Positions 16,886 through 24,789 of a DNA stretch of 64,000 nucleotides are shown here, one piece after another; the first letter of the stretch is position 1, and every line of letters begins with the position of its first letter. The position numbers and the translations under genes were made by a program. The DNA lies in contig NZ_PIGG01000040.1 in the NCBI RefSeq assembly GCF_002924445.1, forward strand, positions 124,001 to 188,000, read 5' to 3'. The DNA comes from Minwuia thermotolerans. GTDB lineage: Bacteria; Pseudomonadota; Alphaproteobacteria; Minwuiales; Minwuiaceae. A model generated the notes under the pieces. That model searched no databases. It was not told the DNA's origin and saw nothing but the letters and a program-made list of their open reading frames with translations.

Positions 16886-18280
16886 ATGAATGAGCGGGAC
16901 AGCGTCGCAGAGGAAGAAGACGAGGAGGAGGGCGCGGAAGGCCGCGGCCTGACTCCGGACATTGTCCGCGAAATCCGCGTCGCGCTCGACGACGAGCGGT
17001 TCGGCGAGGTCCGCGAGCAATTCGCCGGGCTGCATGCGGCCGACCAGGCCGACCTGTTCGAACTGTTCGACCGGGACCGGCGGCAGAAGCTGCTGGAAGC
17101 GATCGGCGCGCGGCTGGATCCGGAGGCGCTGGCCGAGCTGGAAAGGCCGGTACGCGACGCCCTCGTGGAAATGCTGGGGCCGAAGCGGGTGGCGGAGGCC
17201 GTCGCCGAACTGAACGAGGACGACGCGGTCTACGTCCTCGACGCGCTTTCCGAGGAACAGCAGAAGGCCGTGCTGGCGGCGGTCGCCGAGGACATCCGGC
17301 GACCCCTCGAGGAAGGGCTGGCCTTCGGCGAGGACACCGCCGGGCGGCTGATGCAGCGCGACTTCGTCGCCGTCCCCGCCTACTGGTCCATGGGCCAGGT
17401 GATCGACTACCTGCGCTCCGCCGAGGATCTGCCCGACGAATTCTACTCGATCTACGTCATCGACCCGGCCTTCCGGCCGATCGGCTGGGTGCCGCTGGAC
17501 CGGGCCATGCGCACCAAGCGGCCCATCCGCATCGGCGACATCATGGAAGCCGATCCGGTGGTCTTCCGGCCGGAGATGGACGTCGAGGACGTGGCCTACG
17601 AGGTGCGCCAGTACGACCTGACCTCGGCGCCGGTGGTCGACGAATCCGGGCGCATGATCGGCGTCATCATGGTCGACGACATTCTCGACGTGGTCGAGGA
17701 GGAGGCCGAGGAGGACCTGTTCCAGATCTCCGGCGTCAGGGAGGACGACCTCAATCGCTCGGTCTTCCGAACCACGCGCACCCGCTTCTCCTGGCTGGTC
17801 ATCAATCTGGTGACCGCCATCCTCGCCTCGGTCGTCATCGGGTTCTTCGACGCCACCATCGAACAGGTGGTGGCGCTGGCCGTGCTGATGCCCATTGTCG
17901 CCTCCATGGGCGGCAACGCCGGCACCCAGACGCTCGCCATCGCCGTGCGCGCGCTCGGCACCAAGGATCTGACGGCGGCCAACGCCATGCGCCAGGTGAG
18001 CAAGGAGCTGCTGGTCGGCGTACTCAACGGCATCGCCTTCGCGATCCTGATCGGTCTGGCGACCTATGTCTGGTTCTCCGACCCCATCCTCGGCGGCGTC
18101 ATCGCCGCGGCCATGGTTCTCAACATGATCATCGCCGGGCTGGCCGGCATCCTGATCCCGCTGGGCCTGGACAAGGCCGGCGTCGACCCGGCGGTCTCCA
18201 GCGCGGTGTTCCTGACCACGGTCACCGACATCGTCGGCTTCTTCGCCTTCCTCGGCCTGGGGGCGCTGTTCCTGTTGTGA
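16886..18280 (+). CDS. mgtE: Magnesium transporter MgtE
   Basis: This 464-residue inner-membrane Mg2+ channel has an acidic N-terminal leader (EEEDEEEGAEG), then the helical N domain (residues about 25-155, LPxD-like repeats such as ELFDRDRRQKLLEAIG). Paired CBS domains (about 160-285, IMEADPVVFRPEMDVEDVAYEV) are followed by five membrane helices with the pore motif MGGNAGTQTLAIAVRAL and LNMIIAGLAGILIPL. All parts of a Mg2+-gated channel are present. No M-box-like leader fits in the 27-base gap after maeB, so read-through from maeB is possible. Its stop overlaps the GTG start of the thioesterase gene by four bases. Confidence 0.95.
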   Translation: MNERDSVAEEEDEEEGAEGRGLTPDIVREIRVALDDERFGEVREQFAGLHAADQADLFELFDRDRRQKLLEAIGARLDPEALAELERPVRDALVEMLGPKRVAEAVAELNEDDAVYVLDALSEEQQKAVLAAVAEDIRRPLEEGLAFGEDTAGRLMQRDFVAVPAYWSMGQVIDYLRSAEDLPDEFYSIYVIDPAFRPIGWVPLDRAMRTKRPIRIGDIMEADPVVFRPEMDVEDVAYEVRQYDLTSAPVVDESGRMIGVIMVDDILDVVEEEAEEDLFQISGVREDDLNRSVFRTTRTRFSWLVINLVTAILASVVIGFFDATIEQVVALAVLMPIVASMGGNAGTQTLAIAVRALGTKDLTAANAMRQVSKELLVGVLNGIAFAILIGLATYVWFSDPILGGVIAAAMVLNMIIAGLAGILIPLGLDKAGVDPAVSSAVFLTTVTDIVGFFAFLGLGALFLL

Positions 18281-18738
18281 CGATCCTTCAGCCCCGCGAT
18301 CCGGACTGGGAAGCCAAGGTGCGCGCGAGCTTCGCGCGGCAGCCCTTCGCGCATCTGGTCGGCTTCCACCTGGAGCGCCTCGAGCCCGGCTTCGCGGCGT
18401 TCCGTCTGCCGCTCCGCGACGAGGTCACCCAGCAGCACGGCTTCGCCCATGGCGGGGCCATCGCGACGATCGCCGACAACGCCGCCTCCTATGCCGCGTT
18501 CTCGATGATGCCGCCGGGCTCCGCGCCGCTGACGGTGGAGATGAAGCTCAACTGGCTGGCGCCGGGGCGTGGCGAAGCGCTCGTCGCCCGCGGGCAGGTG
18601 CTGAAAGCCGGCCGCACGCTGGTCCCCGCCGAGGCCAAGGTCTACGCCCTGGACAATGGTGAGGAGACGCTGGTCGCCCAGGCGCTGGTGACGGTGATGT
18701 GCATGGCGGGCCGCGACGACGCGAAGCGGCCCGGCTGA
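18277..18738 (+). CDS. PaaI-family hotdog thioesterase
   Basis: This 153-residue single hotdog-fold protein probably hydrolyses acyl- or aryl-CoA thioesters. The hotdog helix segment TQQHGFAHGGAIATIADNAASYAA contains the conserved HGG and the catalytic acidic residue on the central helix (ADNAA). The strand after it, LTVEMKLNWLAP, is typical of PaaI proteins. GTG start at 18277 lies in the GTGA overlap with the mgtE stop, so the gene is translated with mgtE. The physiological substrate is unknown; the downstream acyl-CoA dehydrogenase, 76 bases on, suggests acyl-CoA metabolism. Confidence 0.85.
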   Translation: MTILQPRDPDWEAKVRASFARQPFAHLVGFHLERLEPGFAAFRLPLRDEVTQQHGFAHGGAIATIADNAASYAAFSMMPPGSAPLTVEMKLNWLAPGRGEALVARGQVLKAGRTLVPAEAKVYALDNGEETLVAQALVTVMCMAGRDDAKRPG

Positions 18739-18814
18739 CACGGCTGGCGCGCCGCGTGCGGGCGGTCCATGATCCGGCCGGAGAGCAGAGAACGACCGGG
18801 AGGGGAGGCCCGTC

Positions 18815-19966
18815 ATGATACCGAACCAGCCCGAGAACCCCTACTACACCGCCGACCACGAGGCCTGGCGCGACACGGTGCGCCGCTTCGTGGAAAAGGA
18901 AATCGAACCCTTCGTCGACGAATGGGAAGAGGCCGAAAGGCTGCCGCGCGAGCTGTTCCGCAAGGCCGGCGACATCGGTCTGATCGGCGCCCATCACCGG
19001 CCCGACGCGGGCGGCATCATGGAAGACCTGTTCTACATGATCATCGCCGGTCAGGAGGTGGCCCGCGCCGGCGCGGGCGGCGTCTCGGCCAGCCTCAACA
19101 GCCACGCCATCGGCCTGCCGCCGATCACGCGCGCCGCCACCGAAGCGGTGAAACGGCGTGTCGTGCCGGCAGTGCTGTCGGGGGACAAGATCGCCGCGCT
19201 CGCCATCACGGAGCCCTCGGGCGGCTCCGACGTCGCCAATCTGGAGACCACGGCCCGGCGCGAGGGCGACCACTACATCGTCAACGGCCAGAAGACCTTC
19301 ATCACCTCGGGCATGCAGGCCGACTACATCTCGACCGCCGTGCGCACCGGCGGCCCCGGCATGGGCGGCGTCTCCATGCTGCTGATCGAGGCGGACATGT
19401 CGGGCTTCAACCGCACGCCGCTGAAGAAGATGGGCTGGCACGCCTCCGACACGGCGATGCTCTACTTCGACGACGTCCGCGTGCCGGCGGAGAACCTGAT
19501 CGGCGAGGAGAATCAGGGCTTCAGGATCGTCATGCAGAACTTCAACTTCGAGCGGCTGATGATGGCCGCCGGCTGCAACGGCTTCTCGCAGACCTGCTTC
19601 GACGAGACGGTGGCCCATGCCCGCGAACGGATGACCTTCGGCAAGCGGCTGATCGACCATCAGGCGGTGCGCCACAAGCTGGTCGACATGGCGATGAAGA
19701 TCAACGCGACCCAGGCCTGGCTGGAGAACCTCGCCTGGCGGATCGACCGGGGCGAAAGCCCGGTGGCCGAGATCTGCATGCTGAAGAACCAGGCGACCCT
19801 GACCATGGAGTACTGCGCCCGGGAAGCGGTGCAGACCTTCGGCGGCGCCGGCTATCTCAAAGGCCAGAAGGTGGAACGCATCTACCGTGAGGTCCGGGTC
19901 AACGCCATCGGCGGCGGGGCCGAGGAGATCATGCGCGATCTCGCCGCCCGCCAGATGGGGCTCTGA
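18815..19966 (+). CDS. Acyl-CoA dehydrogenase
   Basis: This 383-residue flavoenzyme desaturates an acyl-CoA at alpha-beta. It has the complete three-domain layout: N-terminal helices (YTADHEAWRDTVRRFVEKEIEPFVDEW is the familiar opening), the FAD loop ALAITEPSGGSDVANLETTA, GDHYIVNGQKTFITSGMQAD, and the C-terminal bundle FGKRLIDHQAVRHKLVDMA. The catalytic-base region is seen in AREAVQTFGGAGYLKG, followed by RIYREVRVNAIGGGAEEIM. GGGAGGGGAGG lies upstream of the ATG. Chain-length preference is not evident. It converges on the SDR gene with five bases between the stops. Confidence 0.92.
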   Translation: MIPNQPENPYYTADHEAWRDTVRRFVEKEIEPFVDEWEEAERLPRELFRKAGDIGLIGAHHRPDAGGIMEDLFYMIIAGQEVARAGAGGVSASLNSHAIGLPPITRAATEAVKRRVVPAVLSGDKIAALAITEPSGGSDVANLETTARREGDHYIVNGQKTFITSGMQADYISTAVRTGGPGMGGVSMLLIEADMSGFNRTPLKKMGWHASDTAMLYFDDVRVPAENLIGEENQGFRIVMQNFNFERLMMAAGCNGFSQTCFDETVAHARERMTFGKRLIDHQAVRHKLVDMAMKINATQAWLENLAWRIDRGESPVAEICMLKNQATLTMEYCAREAVQTFGGAGYLKGQKVERIYREVRVNAIGGGAEEIMRDLAARQMGL

Positions 19967-19971
19967 GCCGC

Positions 19972-20712
19972 CTACCAGCTCTCGCCGTAGGGCCGCAGAT
20001 CCAGTTCGAAGGTCCAGGCGCTGCGGTGCTGGACGTGCAGCGCCCAATAGGCGTCGGCGATGGCGTCCGGATCCAGCAGCCCGTCCTCGCCGGCGCGCTT
20101 CGCCCGGTCGGGGAAGGCCCTGAACAGCTTGTCGCCGGCGATGCCCCCATCCACGACAACGTGGCTGACATGGATGCCGTCGGGCCCCAGTTCCCGCGCC
20201 GCCGCCTGGGCGACCGCGCGCAGCGCCGCCTTGGCCGAAGCGAAAGGCAGAAAGGGCGGCCGGGCGCGGAGCGAGGCGGTGGCCCCGGTGAAGATCATCG
20301 TCCCCTGCCCGCGTGCGCGCATGTGCCAGGCCGCGGCCTTCGCAAACAGCGCGCCGCCGAAGGCGTTCTCCCGCCAGGCTTTCTCGAAGACCGCCATGTC
20401 GAGGTCGTCCAGCGTGCCGCGGCGGTTGTTGCCGACATTGTAGACGGCGACGCGCAGGCCGCCGCCCAGCGAATCGGCGTGGGCCATCAGGCGCTCCACG
20501 TCGCCGGCGTTCGTCGCGTCGGTGACGAAGCTCTCGGCGGTCACGCCGGCGTCGCGGATCTCGTCGCGGATCGCGTCCAGCCCGCCTTCGGTCCGGCCGG
20601 CCAGCACGACGTGGAAGCCCTCGCCGGCGAAACGGCGCGCAACCGCGGCGCCGACCCCCCGGCTTGCGCCGACACCCAGCACGACAGCGACGGATTTGTC
20701 TTCGATGGACAT
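19972..20712 (-). CDS. Short-chain dehydrogenase/reductase
   Basis: This 246-residue NAD(P)-dependent oxidoreductase of the classical SDR type has cofactor loop LGVGASRGVGAAVARRFAGEG at the N-terminus with the usual TGxxxGxG partly replaced by GxGASRGVG. NAD-binding VYNVGNNRRG takes the place of NNAG. The usual YxxxK catalytic pair is not in its normal form: the segment around residue 155 reads PPFLPFASAKAALRAVAQ, with F in place of the catalytic Tyr and the Lys retained. The start at 20712 follows GGGGAGGAG; a much longer upstream reading is not coding. Activity may therefore be altered or lost; the family still binds cofactor. Confidence 0.82.
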   Translation of the reverse strand: MSIEDKSVAVVLGVGASRGVGAAVARRFAGEGFHVVLAGRTEGGLDAIRDEIRDAGVTAESFVTDATNAGDVERLMAHADSLGGGLRVAVYNVGNNRRGTLDDLDMAVFEKAWRENAFGGALFAKAAAWHMRARGQGTMIFTGATASLRARPPFLPFASAKAALRAVAQAAARELGPDGIHVSHVVVDGGIAGDKLFRAFPDRAKRAGEDGLLDPDAIADAYWALHVQHRSAWTFELDLRPYGESW

Positions 20713-20778
20713 GTCGGCTCCTCCCCGGTAGGTCCTGCCGTCAGATGATGGGACAGGCTGCGCGGGAGGCAAGCGGCA

Positions 20779-21132
20779 ATGGCTGCATGGAAGGTCTACG
20801 GGCTGAAGAACTGCGACACCTGCCGCAAGGCGCGGAAATGGCTGGCGGCCGAAGGCGTCGCCCATGACTTCGTCGATGTCCGCGCCGACGGCGTCGAGGC
20901 GGCCGACATAGAGCGGTGGGCCGCGGCGGTAGGCTGGGAGAGCCTGATCAACCGCCGCGGCGCCACCTGGCGGGGCCTGTCGGAACAGGATCGCGCGGCG
21001 GCCCTGGGCGGGGAGGGCGCGCCGGGGCTTGTCGCCGCGCAACCGGCGCTGGTGAAGCGGCCCGTGTTCGAAAACGGACCCCGCGTCCTGGTCGGCTTCA
21101 CCGATGCGGTGAAGGCGGAAGTGAAGGGCTAG
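20779..21132 (+). CDS. ArsC/Spx-family thioredoxin-fold protein (YffB-like)
   Basis: This 117-residue ArsC-family protein has the N-terminal VYGLKNCDTCRKARKWLAAEG, containing the CxxC pair next to a helix, then HDFVDVRADGVEAADIERW and the conserved NRRGATWRGL. The C-terminal PALVKRPVFENGPRVLVGF has the cis-Pro/Arg region of ArsC-like proteins. It fits the YffB group, of unclear in vivo role (glutathione- or thiol-dependent reductase), better than a true arsenate reductase, because no ars genes are nearby. Divergent from the SDR gene with a 66-base gap. Confidence 0.85.
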   Translation: MAAWKVYGLKNCDTCRKARKWLAAEGVAHDFVDVRADGVEAADIERWAAAVGWESLINRRGATWRGLSEQDRAAALGGEGAPGLVAAQPALVKRPVFENGPRVLVGFTDAVKAEVKG

Positions 21133-21227
21133 GCACAGGCGGGCCGGGGATGGCATGGCCGGCCGGCGCGCCGTCTCCAGGATTCAGGCGCGCGAGCCAG
21201 CCAGACCACCTATCGCGCGCAGAGCGC

Positions 21228-21965
21228 CTATCCCACCAGCCTCTGCCAGCCATCGCGGACCTTGCGCACCACCGCGTCATGGTCCGGATGGCGGGCGTTG
21301 AGATAGGCGTCGGAGGCCTGCAGCCGCCGGAGCGCGGCCTCGTCCATGCCGGCGGCGGGCTGGTCGCGGTGACCCGGCACGCCGCGCTCGGTCAGGCGGT
21401 CGCGCAGCGCCTTCAGCAGCATCACGCCGCGGGCATCGGACGCCAGCTCCTCTGCCGCCTCCAGCAGTTCGGGCCGGTCCGCGAAGTCGCGCTGCAGCAG
21501 CGCGCCGAACCAGTGGCCGACCTCCTGGCAGACCTCGTCGCAGCGGTGGCCATAGGCCTCCTTCAACTGCGCCATCTGGGCCGTGTGGAAGGCTTCCGGG
21601 TCGCGGGCGTCGGCTTCGGCGCGGGCGAATCCCTCGACCAGTTCGCCGAAGGCTTCCTGGGAGAGACCATGCTTCTTCGCCCAGGCCATGGCCGCGGCCG
21701 CCGCCGGGTCGGCCGGATCGATGGCGACGCGGTCGGCGATATCGTCGGGCACCTTCAGCTCGTAGGTTTCGGGCGCCTTCGGCCGGCCCGAAACCTGGCG
21801 GCGCAGGTCCGCCTGGCTCTTCAGCAGGGCGGCGAGGTCGATATCGTTCGCCTCCCGGTCCCAGAACTGATCCGGCACTTCGTAGGCCATATCCCGGTAC
21901 GTGAACCGGTGCATTTTCCGGCCTGAATCGCCGCCACCGGCGTAGTCGATCATGCTGGTGTTCAT
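21228..21965 (-). CDS. Phage capsid assembly scaffolding protein (T7 gp9-like)
   Basis: This 245-residue acidic, largely helical protein has features of podovirus scaffolding proteins. After a short leader comes VPDQFWDREANDIDLAALLKS (residues 30-50, one residue type per turn), the opening typical of phage scaffolds that begin with a 'PEKFWD...LLKSY' block. Next is a PETYELKVPDD linker and then a long helical region rich in Ala/Glu (AWAKKHGLSQEAFGELVEGFA). Scaffolds direct procapsid assembly and normally sit between portal and major capsid genes. Here neither is adjacent: upstream (overlapping by four bases) is a Bbp19-like gene and downstream is an ArsC-like host gene. The frame is intact. 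Confidence 0.72.
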   Translation of the reverse strand: MNTSMIDYAGGGDSGRKMHRFTYRDMAYEVPDQFWDREANDIDLAALLKSQADLRRQVSGRPKAPETYELKVPDDIADRVAIDPADPAAAAAMAWAKKHGLSQEAFGELVEGFARAEADARDPEAFHTAQMAQLKEAYGHRCDEVCQEVGHWFGALLQRDFADRPELLEAAEELASDARGVMLLKALRDRLTERGVPGHRDQPAAGMDEAALRRLQASDAYLNARHPDHDAVVRKVRDGWQRLVG

Positions 21966-22162
21966 CTGCGTCCCCTTTCGACCATGTTGATGATTGTCCG
22001 AACGATGAAGCGCTGACCTTCCAGGTGACGCAGCCGGCGGTCCTCGATCTCGGGCCCGGCGGCGATCTCGACAGTCAGACCGCGCAGATAGGCCAGCGCC
22101 GCCTCGCCGTCCGCGCCGCGAAAACAGCGGGCGAAGATCCTATCCAGCTCAGGACCGGCCAT
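21962..22162 (-). CDS. Bbp19-like small phage protein
   Basis: This 66-residue protein resembles the Bbp19 family, named from the Bordetella podovirus BPP-1 and found next to head genes in many podoviruses and prophages. The recognisable parts are LDRIFARCFRGADGEAALAYL at the start and RHLEGQRFIVRTI followed by an arginine-rich end. Its precise role in phage is unknown. The start overlaps the end of a 37-residue membrane peptide by 14 bases and its stop overlaps the scaffold start by four, so the three are a tightly coupled unit. The assignment is by remembered family pattern and is less certain than for the portal. Confidence 0.62.
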   Translation of the reverse strand: MAGPELDRIFARCFRGADGEAALAYLRGLTVEIAAGPEIEDRRLRHLEGQRFIVRTIINMVERGRR

Positions 22163-22262
22163 CGTCGCCGCCGAGCGCCTGCGCCACGTGAACGCCGAAG
22201 AGGAAACCGGCGACGAAGCCGCAGAGCGGCAGCCAGAGCGGCAGATCGGTCATCGGCGTCAA
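22149..22262 (-). CDS. 37-residue single-span membrane peptide, first gene of the scaffold unit
   Basis: The peptide starts at TTG 22262 with AGGAGG five bases upstream; an in-frame ATG lies three codons later at 22253. Residues about 7-30 form one hydrophobic helix (LPLWLPLCGFVAGFLFGV is its core) and the end is short and charged (GGDDGRS). The reading frame ends 14 bases inside the Bbp19-like gene, an arrangement typical of real translational coupling. Such tiny membrane peptides are frequent at the head-gene end of podovirus genomes, but I cannot assign a family. The AT-rich 174-base region upstream looks like a divergent promoter shared with the zinc-ribbon gene. Confidence 0.55.
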   Translation of the reverse strand: MTPMTDLPLWLPLCGFVAGFLFGVHVAQALGGDDGRS

Positions 22263-22436
22263 ACGGGCCTCCTCTCGCTTCCCGCCGCCGGCGCAACGCC
22301 CGGCGAGCGCGATCCTTATAGCGTCATTTTCGGTATATTTGCAATTATTTTCCCAATTACCCGGTATTTATGCTTGTGCAGAGGGGCGTCGCCGCTATCC
22401 TTGGGTCCACAGGTTCAGCCAAGGAGGAGCATCGAC
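22263..22436. promoter_or_regulatory. AT-rich divergent promoter region between the scaffold unit and the zinc-ribbon gene
   Basis: The central 60 bases (about 22316-22375) are strikingly AT-rich for this chromosome, with two related blocks CGGTATATTT (near 22332) and CGGTATTTAT (near 22362) and ATT-rich sequence between them. Both flanking genes start with good ribosome sites pointing outwards. This is where a regulator of the scaffold unit would be expected to bind. No known operator was recognised. Confidence 0.5.
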
Positions 22437-22619
22437 ATGGCGGGAAAGCGCCGGGGACGTCCCCGCATCATCATCGGACGCACGGAAACGCGCCGCCGGC
22501 GCGACTGCCTCTGCTGCGGCGCGGGTTTCACCAGCCACGGACCGCACAACCGGCTGTGTTCGCGCTGCCGCGACGATGAGGGGGACTATTCGTCGCTCGG
22601 ATTCATCCAGCGGCGGTGA
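22437..22619 (+). CDS. Small zinc-ribbon protein
   Basis: This 60-residue basic protein starts MAGKRRGRPRIIIGRTETRR and contains one zinc ribbon, CLCCGAGFTSHGPHNRLCSRCR, with two CxxC pairs. The pattern Cys-x-x-Cys...F-x-S-x-G-x-H-N-R-x-C-x-x-C-R recurs in small proteins of alphaproteobacteria and of phages. AAGGAGG lies nine bases before the ATG; the longer upstream reading has no start signal. It may bind nucleic acid. It is divergently arranged with the scaffold unit, so it is a candidate regulator or helper, but nothing shows this directly. Confidence 0.68.
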   Translation: MAGKRRGRPRIIIGRTETRRRRDCLCCGAGFTSHGPHNRLCSRCRDDEGDYSSLGFIQRR

Positions 22620-22661
22620 GGGGGCGTGGCCGGACCGGCCGGCTCCGCGCCCGTCCCGCGT

Positions 22662-23468
22662 TCAGTCGAGCTTGACGTCGACGAGGACCGGATGATCGCC
22701 GATAGGCAGCAGGTGGGTCACGAGGCCGCTCGCCGGCCGATATAGGTGCAACAGCGCCTGCGCCGGCTCGTCCATGATCGCCACGCCGTCCTGGCGCTCG
22801 ATGTCGAAGGCGATCTGGTGCGACGTGCTGGGGCAGGTCATGGCCAGCCGCCCGCCGAACATGGCGGTGAAGGGCCGGTGCACATGGCCGGCCACCACGC
22901 GGACCACCTGGCCGGCGCGCGCCAGCAGAGATTCCAGCGCCGGCCCCCCGCGGATCAGACTGTGGGCGTCCATCTTCTCGATGCCCCCCGGGAAGGGCGG
23001 GTGGTGCAACGCGACAATGGTCGGCTTCGCCGTTTCCTCGGCCAGGCGCGCCTCCAGCCAGGCCAGCCGCCGGGCGCAGAGTTCGCCGCCGATCTCGCCC
23101 GGGATCTGGGAATCGAGGGCGATCACCCGCACGTCCAGATGGTCGACCGTGTAGTGCACGAAAGGACCGTCCGGCAGGTAGTCGTGATCGTCGAAGACCG
23201 CACGCAGGTGGTCGCGGTCGTCGTGATTGCCGACCATCAGCCGGATCGGCGCCCTCAGGTCCGCCAGCTCCGCCTTCAGCCGCTCGTACTCGCTCCGCCG
23301 GCACTGGTCGACCAGATCGCCGCTCGCCAGCACCAGATCCGGCTGCGGCCGCAGGCGGTTGATCCAGGCCACGGCCCGGGCCAGACGGTCCGCCTGGCGG
23401 ACGATCCGGTCCGACGGACTGTCCGGATCGGAGACGTGCAGATCGCTGATCTGGACGATCATGGACAT
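22662..23468 (-). CDS. Calcineurin-like phosphodiesterase (CpdA/GpdQ type)
   Basis: This 268-residue cytoplasmic class III phosphodiesterase contains all metal motifs: QISDLHVSDP (DxH), ASGDLVDQ (GD), LMVGNHDDRDHL (GNHD), VALHHPPFPGG (H) and VVAGHVHRPF (GHxH). Length and order match cAMP or glycerophosphodiester phosphodiesterases. It lies downstream of fprA and paaX on the same strand, 16 bases after fprA, and is probably co-transcribed. Whether it hydrolyses cAMP cannot be decided from sequence; the LDSQIPGEIGGEL segment resembles the GpdQ-like branch. Confidence 0.88.
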   Translation of the reverse strand: MSMIVQISDLHVSDPDSPSDRIVRQADRLARAVAWINRLRPQPDLVLASGDLVDQCRRSEYERLKAELADLRAPIRLMVGNHDDRDHLRAVFDDHDYLPDGPFVHYTVDHLDVRVIALDSQIPGEIGGELCARRLAWLEARLAEETAKPTIVALHHPPFPGGIEKMDAHSLIRGGPALESLLARAGQVVRVVAGHVHRPFTAMFGGRLAMTCPSTSHQIAFDIERQDGVAIMDEPAQALLHLYRPASGLVTHLLPIGDHPVLVDVKLD

Positions 23469-23484
23469 GGGTCAGGGATCCCGT

Positions 23485-24789
23485 TCAGGCCTCGTCGACG
23501 ATCGCCAGCATGTCGGGAATGGTGACGAACTTCCGCCTGGGCGCCGCCTCCGGCGCATTGGCCTGCTCGGCCTCGTCGATCTTCATCCAGTCCTCGTAGT
23601 CGGTATGGCGCAGCCCGCGGTCCTGCAGCAGCGTGTCCAGCGCCGCCCCGCCGGGCTTGCCGGCGCCCTGGCCCAGGTCCTCGATCACCAGCCGGGCGAC
23701 GTCCTGCGCGTCCGGGCGGTTGGTGCCGATGGTGCCGGTCGGCCCGCGCTTGGCCCAGCCGACGCAGTAGACGCCGGGTCCGACGCGACCATCCTCGTTG
23801 ACGATCTTGCCCCACTCCATCGGCAGCCCCTCGACCTCCCGGCTGACATAGCCGATGCAGGTGATGACGATGCCGCAGGGGATGTCGAAGATCTCGCCGG
23901 TGCCGATGGCGCGGCCGTTCTCCAGGCGCGTGCGCTCGACCCGGATGCCGGTGACCCGGTCGTCGCCCAGCACCTCGACAGGCCGGAGGAAGAACTCGAA
24001 ATGCACCGTCTTCGGCTTGGTGCCGGAGCGGTTCTGGCGGAAGCTCTTCAGCACCTCCAGCACCGGCTTGCGGCTGCGCGCCTCCCTGGCGTCCATGTCC
24101 TCGGGCAGTTCCTCGGGAATCTGGTCGTCGTGCACGACGGAGACGCCCTGCTCAAGTTCGCCCATCTCCCGCATCTCCGCGATCGAGAAGCTGGCCTCGA
24201 CGGGGCCGCGCCGTCCGAGGATGTAGATGTCGCGGATCGGGCTGTTGTACATCGCCTCCCCGGCGTCCTCGAAGACGTCGGAGGCCTTCATCTCGTTCGC
24301 GGTCCGGGCCAGCAGCCGGGCGCAGTCCAGCGCCACGTTGCCATTGCCGACGACGACGGCCGATTCGGTGTTCAGGTCCGGATCGAGGTCGACGAAATCG
24401 GGATGGCCGTTGTACCAGCCGACAAAGGCGAAGGAGCCGTAGACGCCCTCCTTGTCCTCTCCGGGCACGCCTAGCGGCCGGTCACCCTCCGCGCCGAAAG
24501 CGATGATGACGGCGTCGTAGATCTCCTTCAGCTCGGCGACGCTGACGTCGCGGCCCAGCATGACATTGCCGACATAGCGGACATTGTCGCGGCTGGCGGT
24601 CTGGTCGTATTTCCGGGTGACGTTCTTGGTCTTCTGATGATCGGGCGCCACGCCGGAGCGGATCAGCCCGTGCGGCGTCGGCAGCCGGTCGATCAGATCC
24701 ACATGCACCGTCTCGTCCGCCGAGGCCAGCGCCTCGGCCGCGTAGAACCCCGCCGGCCCCGCGCCGACAATGGCCACCTTCAAACTCAT
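23485..24789 (-). CDS. Ferredoxin-NADP reductase, adrenodoxin-reductase type (FprA)
   Basis: This 434-residue FAD enzyme transfers electrons between NADPH and a ferredoxin. The FAD fold is VAIVGAGPAGFYAAEAL at the start, then PTPHGLIRSGVAPDHQKTK, a diagnostic block of the FprA/adrenodoxin reductase family. The NADPH fold is VVGNGNVALDCARLL and the C-terminal block is YCVGWAKRGPTGTIGTNRPDA. Length (about 450 in relatives) is slightly short at the C-terminus but complete in motifs. Start and the paaX stop share ATGA, so the two are coupled: a PaaX-type repressor directly upstream suggests substrate-controlled expression with an unidentified ferredoxin-dependent oxygenase elsewhere. Confidence 0.9.
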   Translation of the reverse strand: MSLKVAIVGAGPAGFYAAEALASADETVHVDLIDRLPTPHGLIRSGVAPDHQKTKNVTRKYDQTASRDNVRYVGNVMLGRDVSVAELKEIYDAVIIAFGAEGDRPLGVPGEDKEGVYGSFAFVGWYNGHPDFVDLDPDLNTESAVVVGNGNVALDCARLLARTANEMKASDVFEDAGEAMYNSPIRDIYILGRRGPVEASFSIAEMREMGELEQGVSVVHDDQIPEELPEDMDAREARSRKPVLEVLKSFRQNRSGTKPKTVHFEFFLRPVEVLGDDRVTGIRVERTRLENGRAIGTGEIFDIPCGIVITCIGYVSREVEGLPMEWGKIVNEDGRVGPGVYCVGWAKRGPTGTIGTNRPDAQDVARLVIEDLGQGAGKPGGAALDTLLQDRGLRHTDYEDWMKIDEAEQANAPEAAPRRKFVTIPDMLAIVDEA

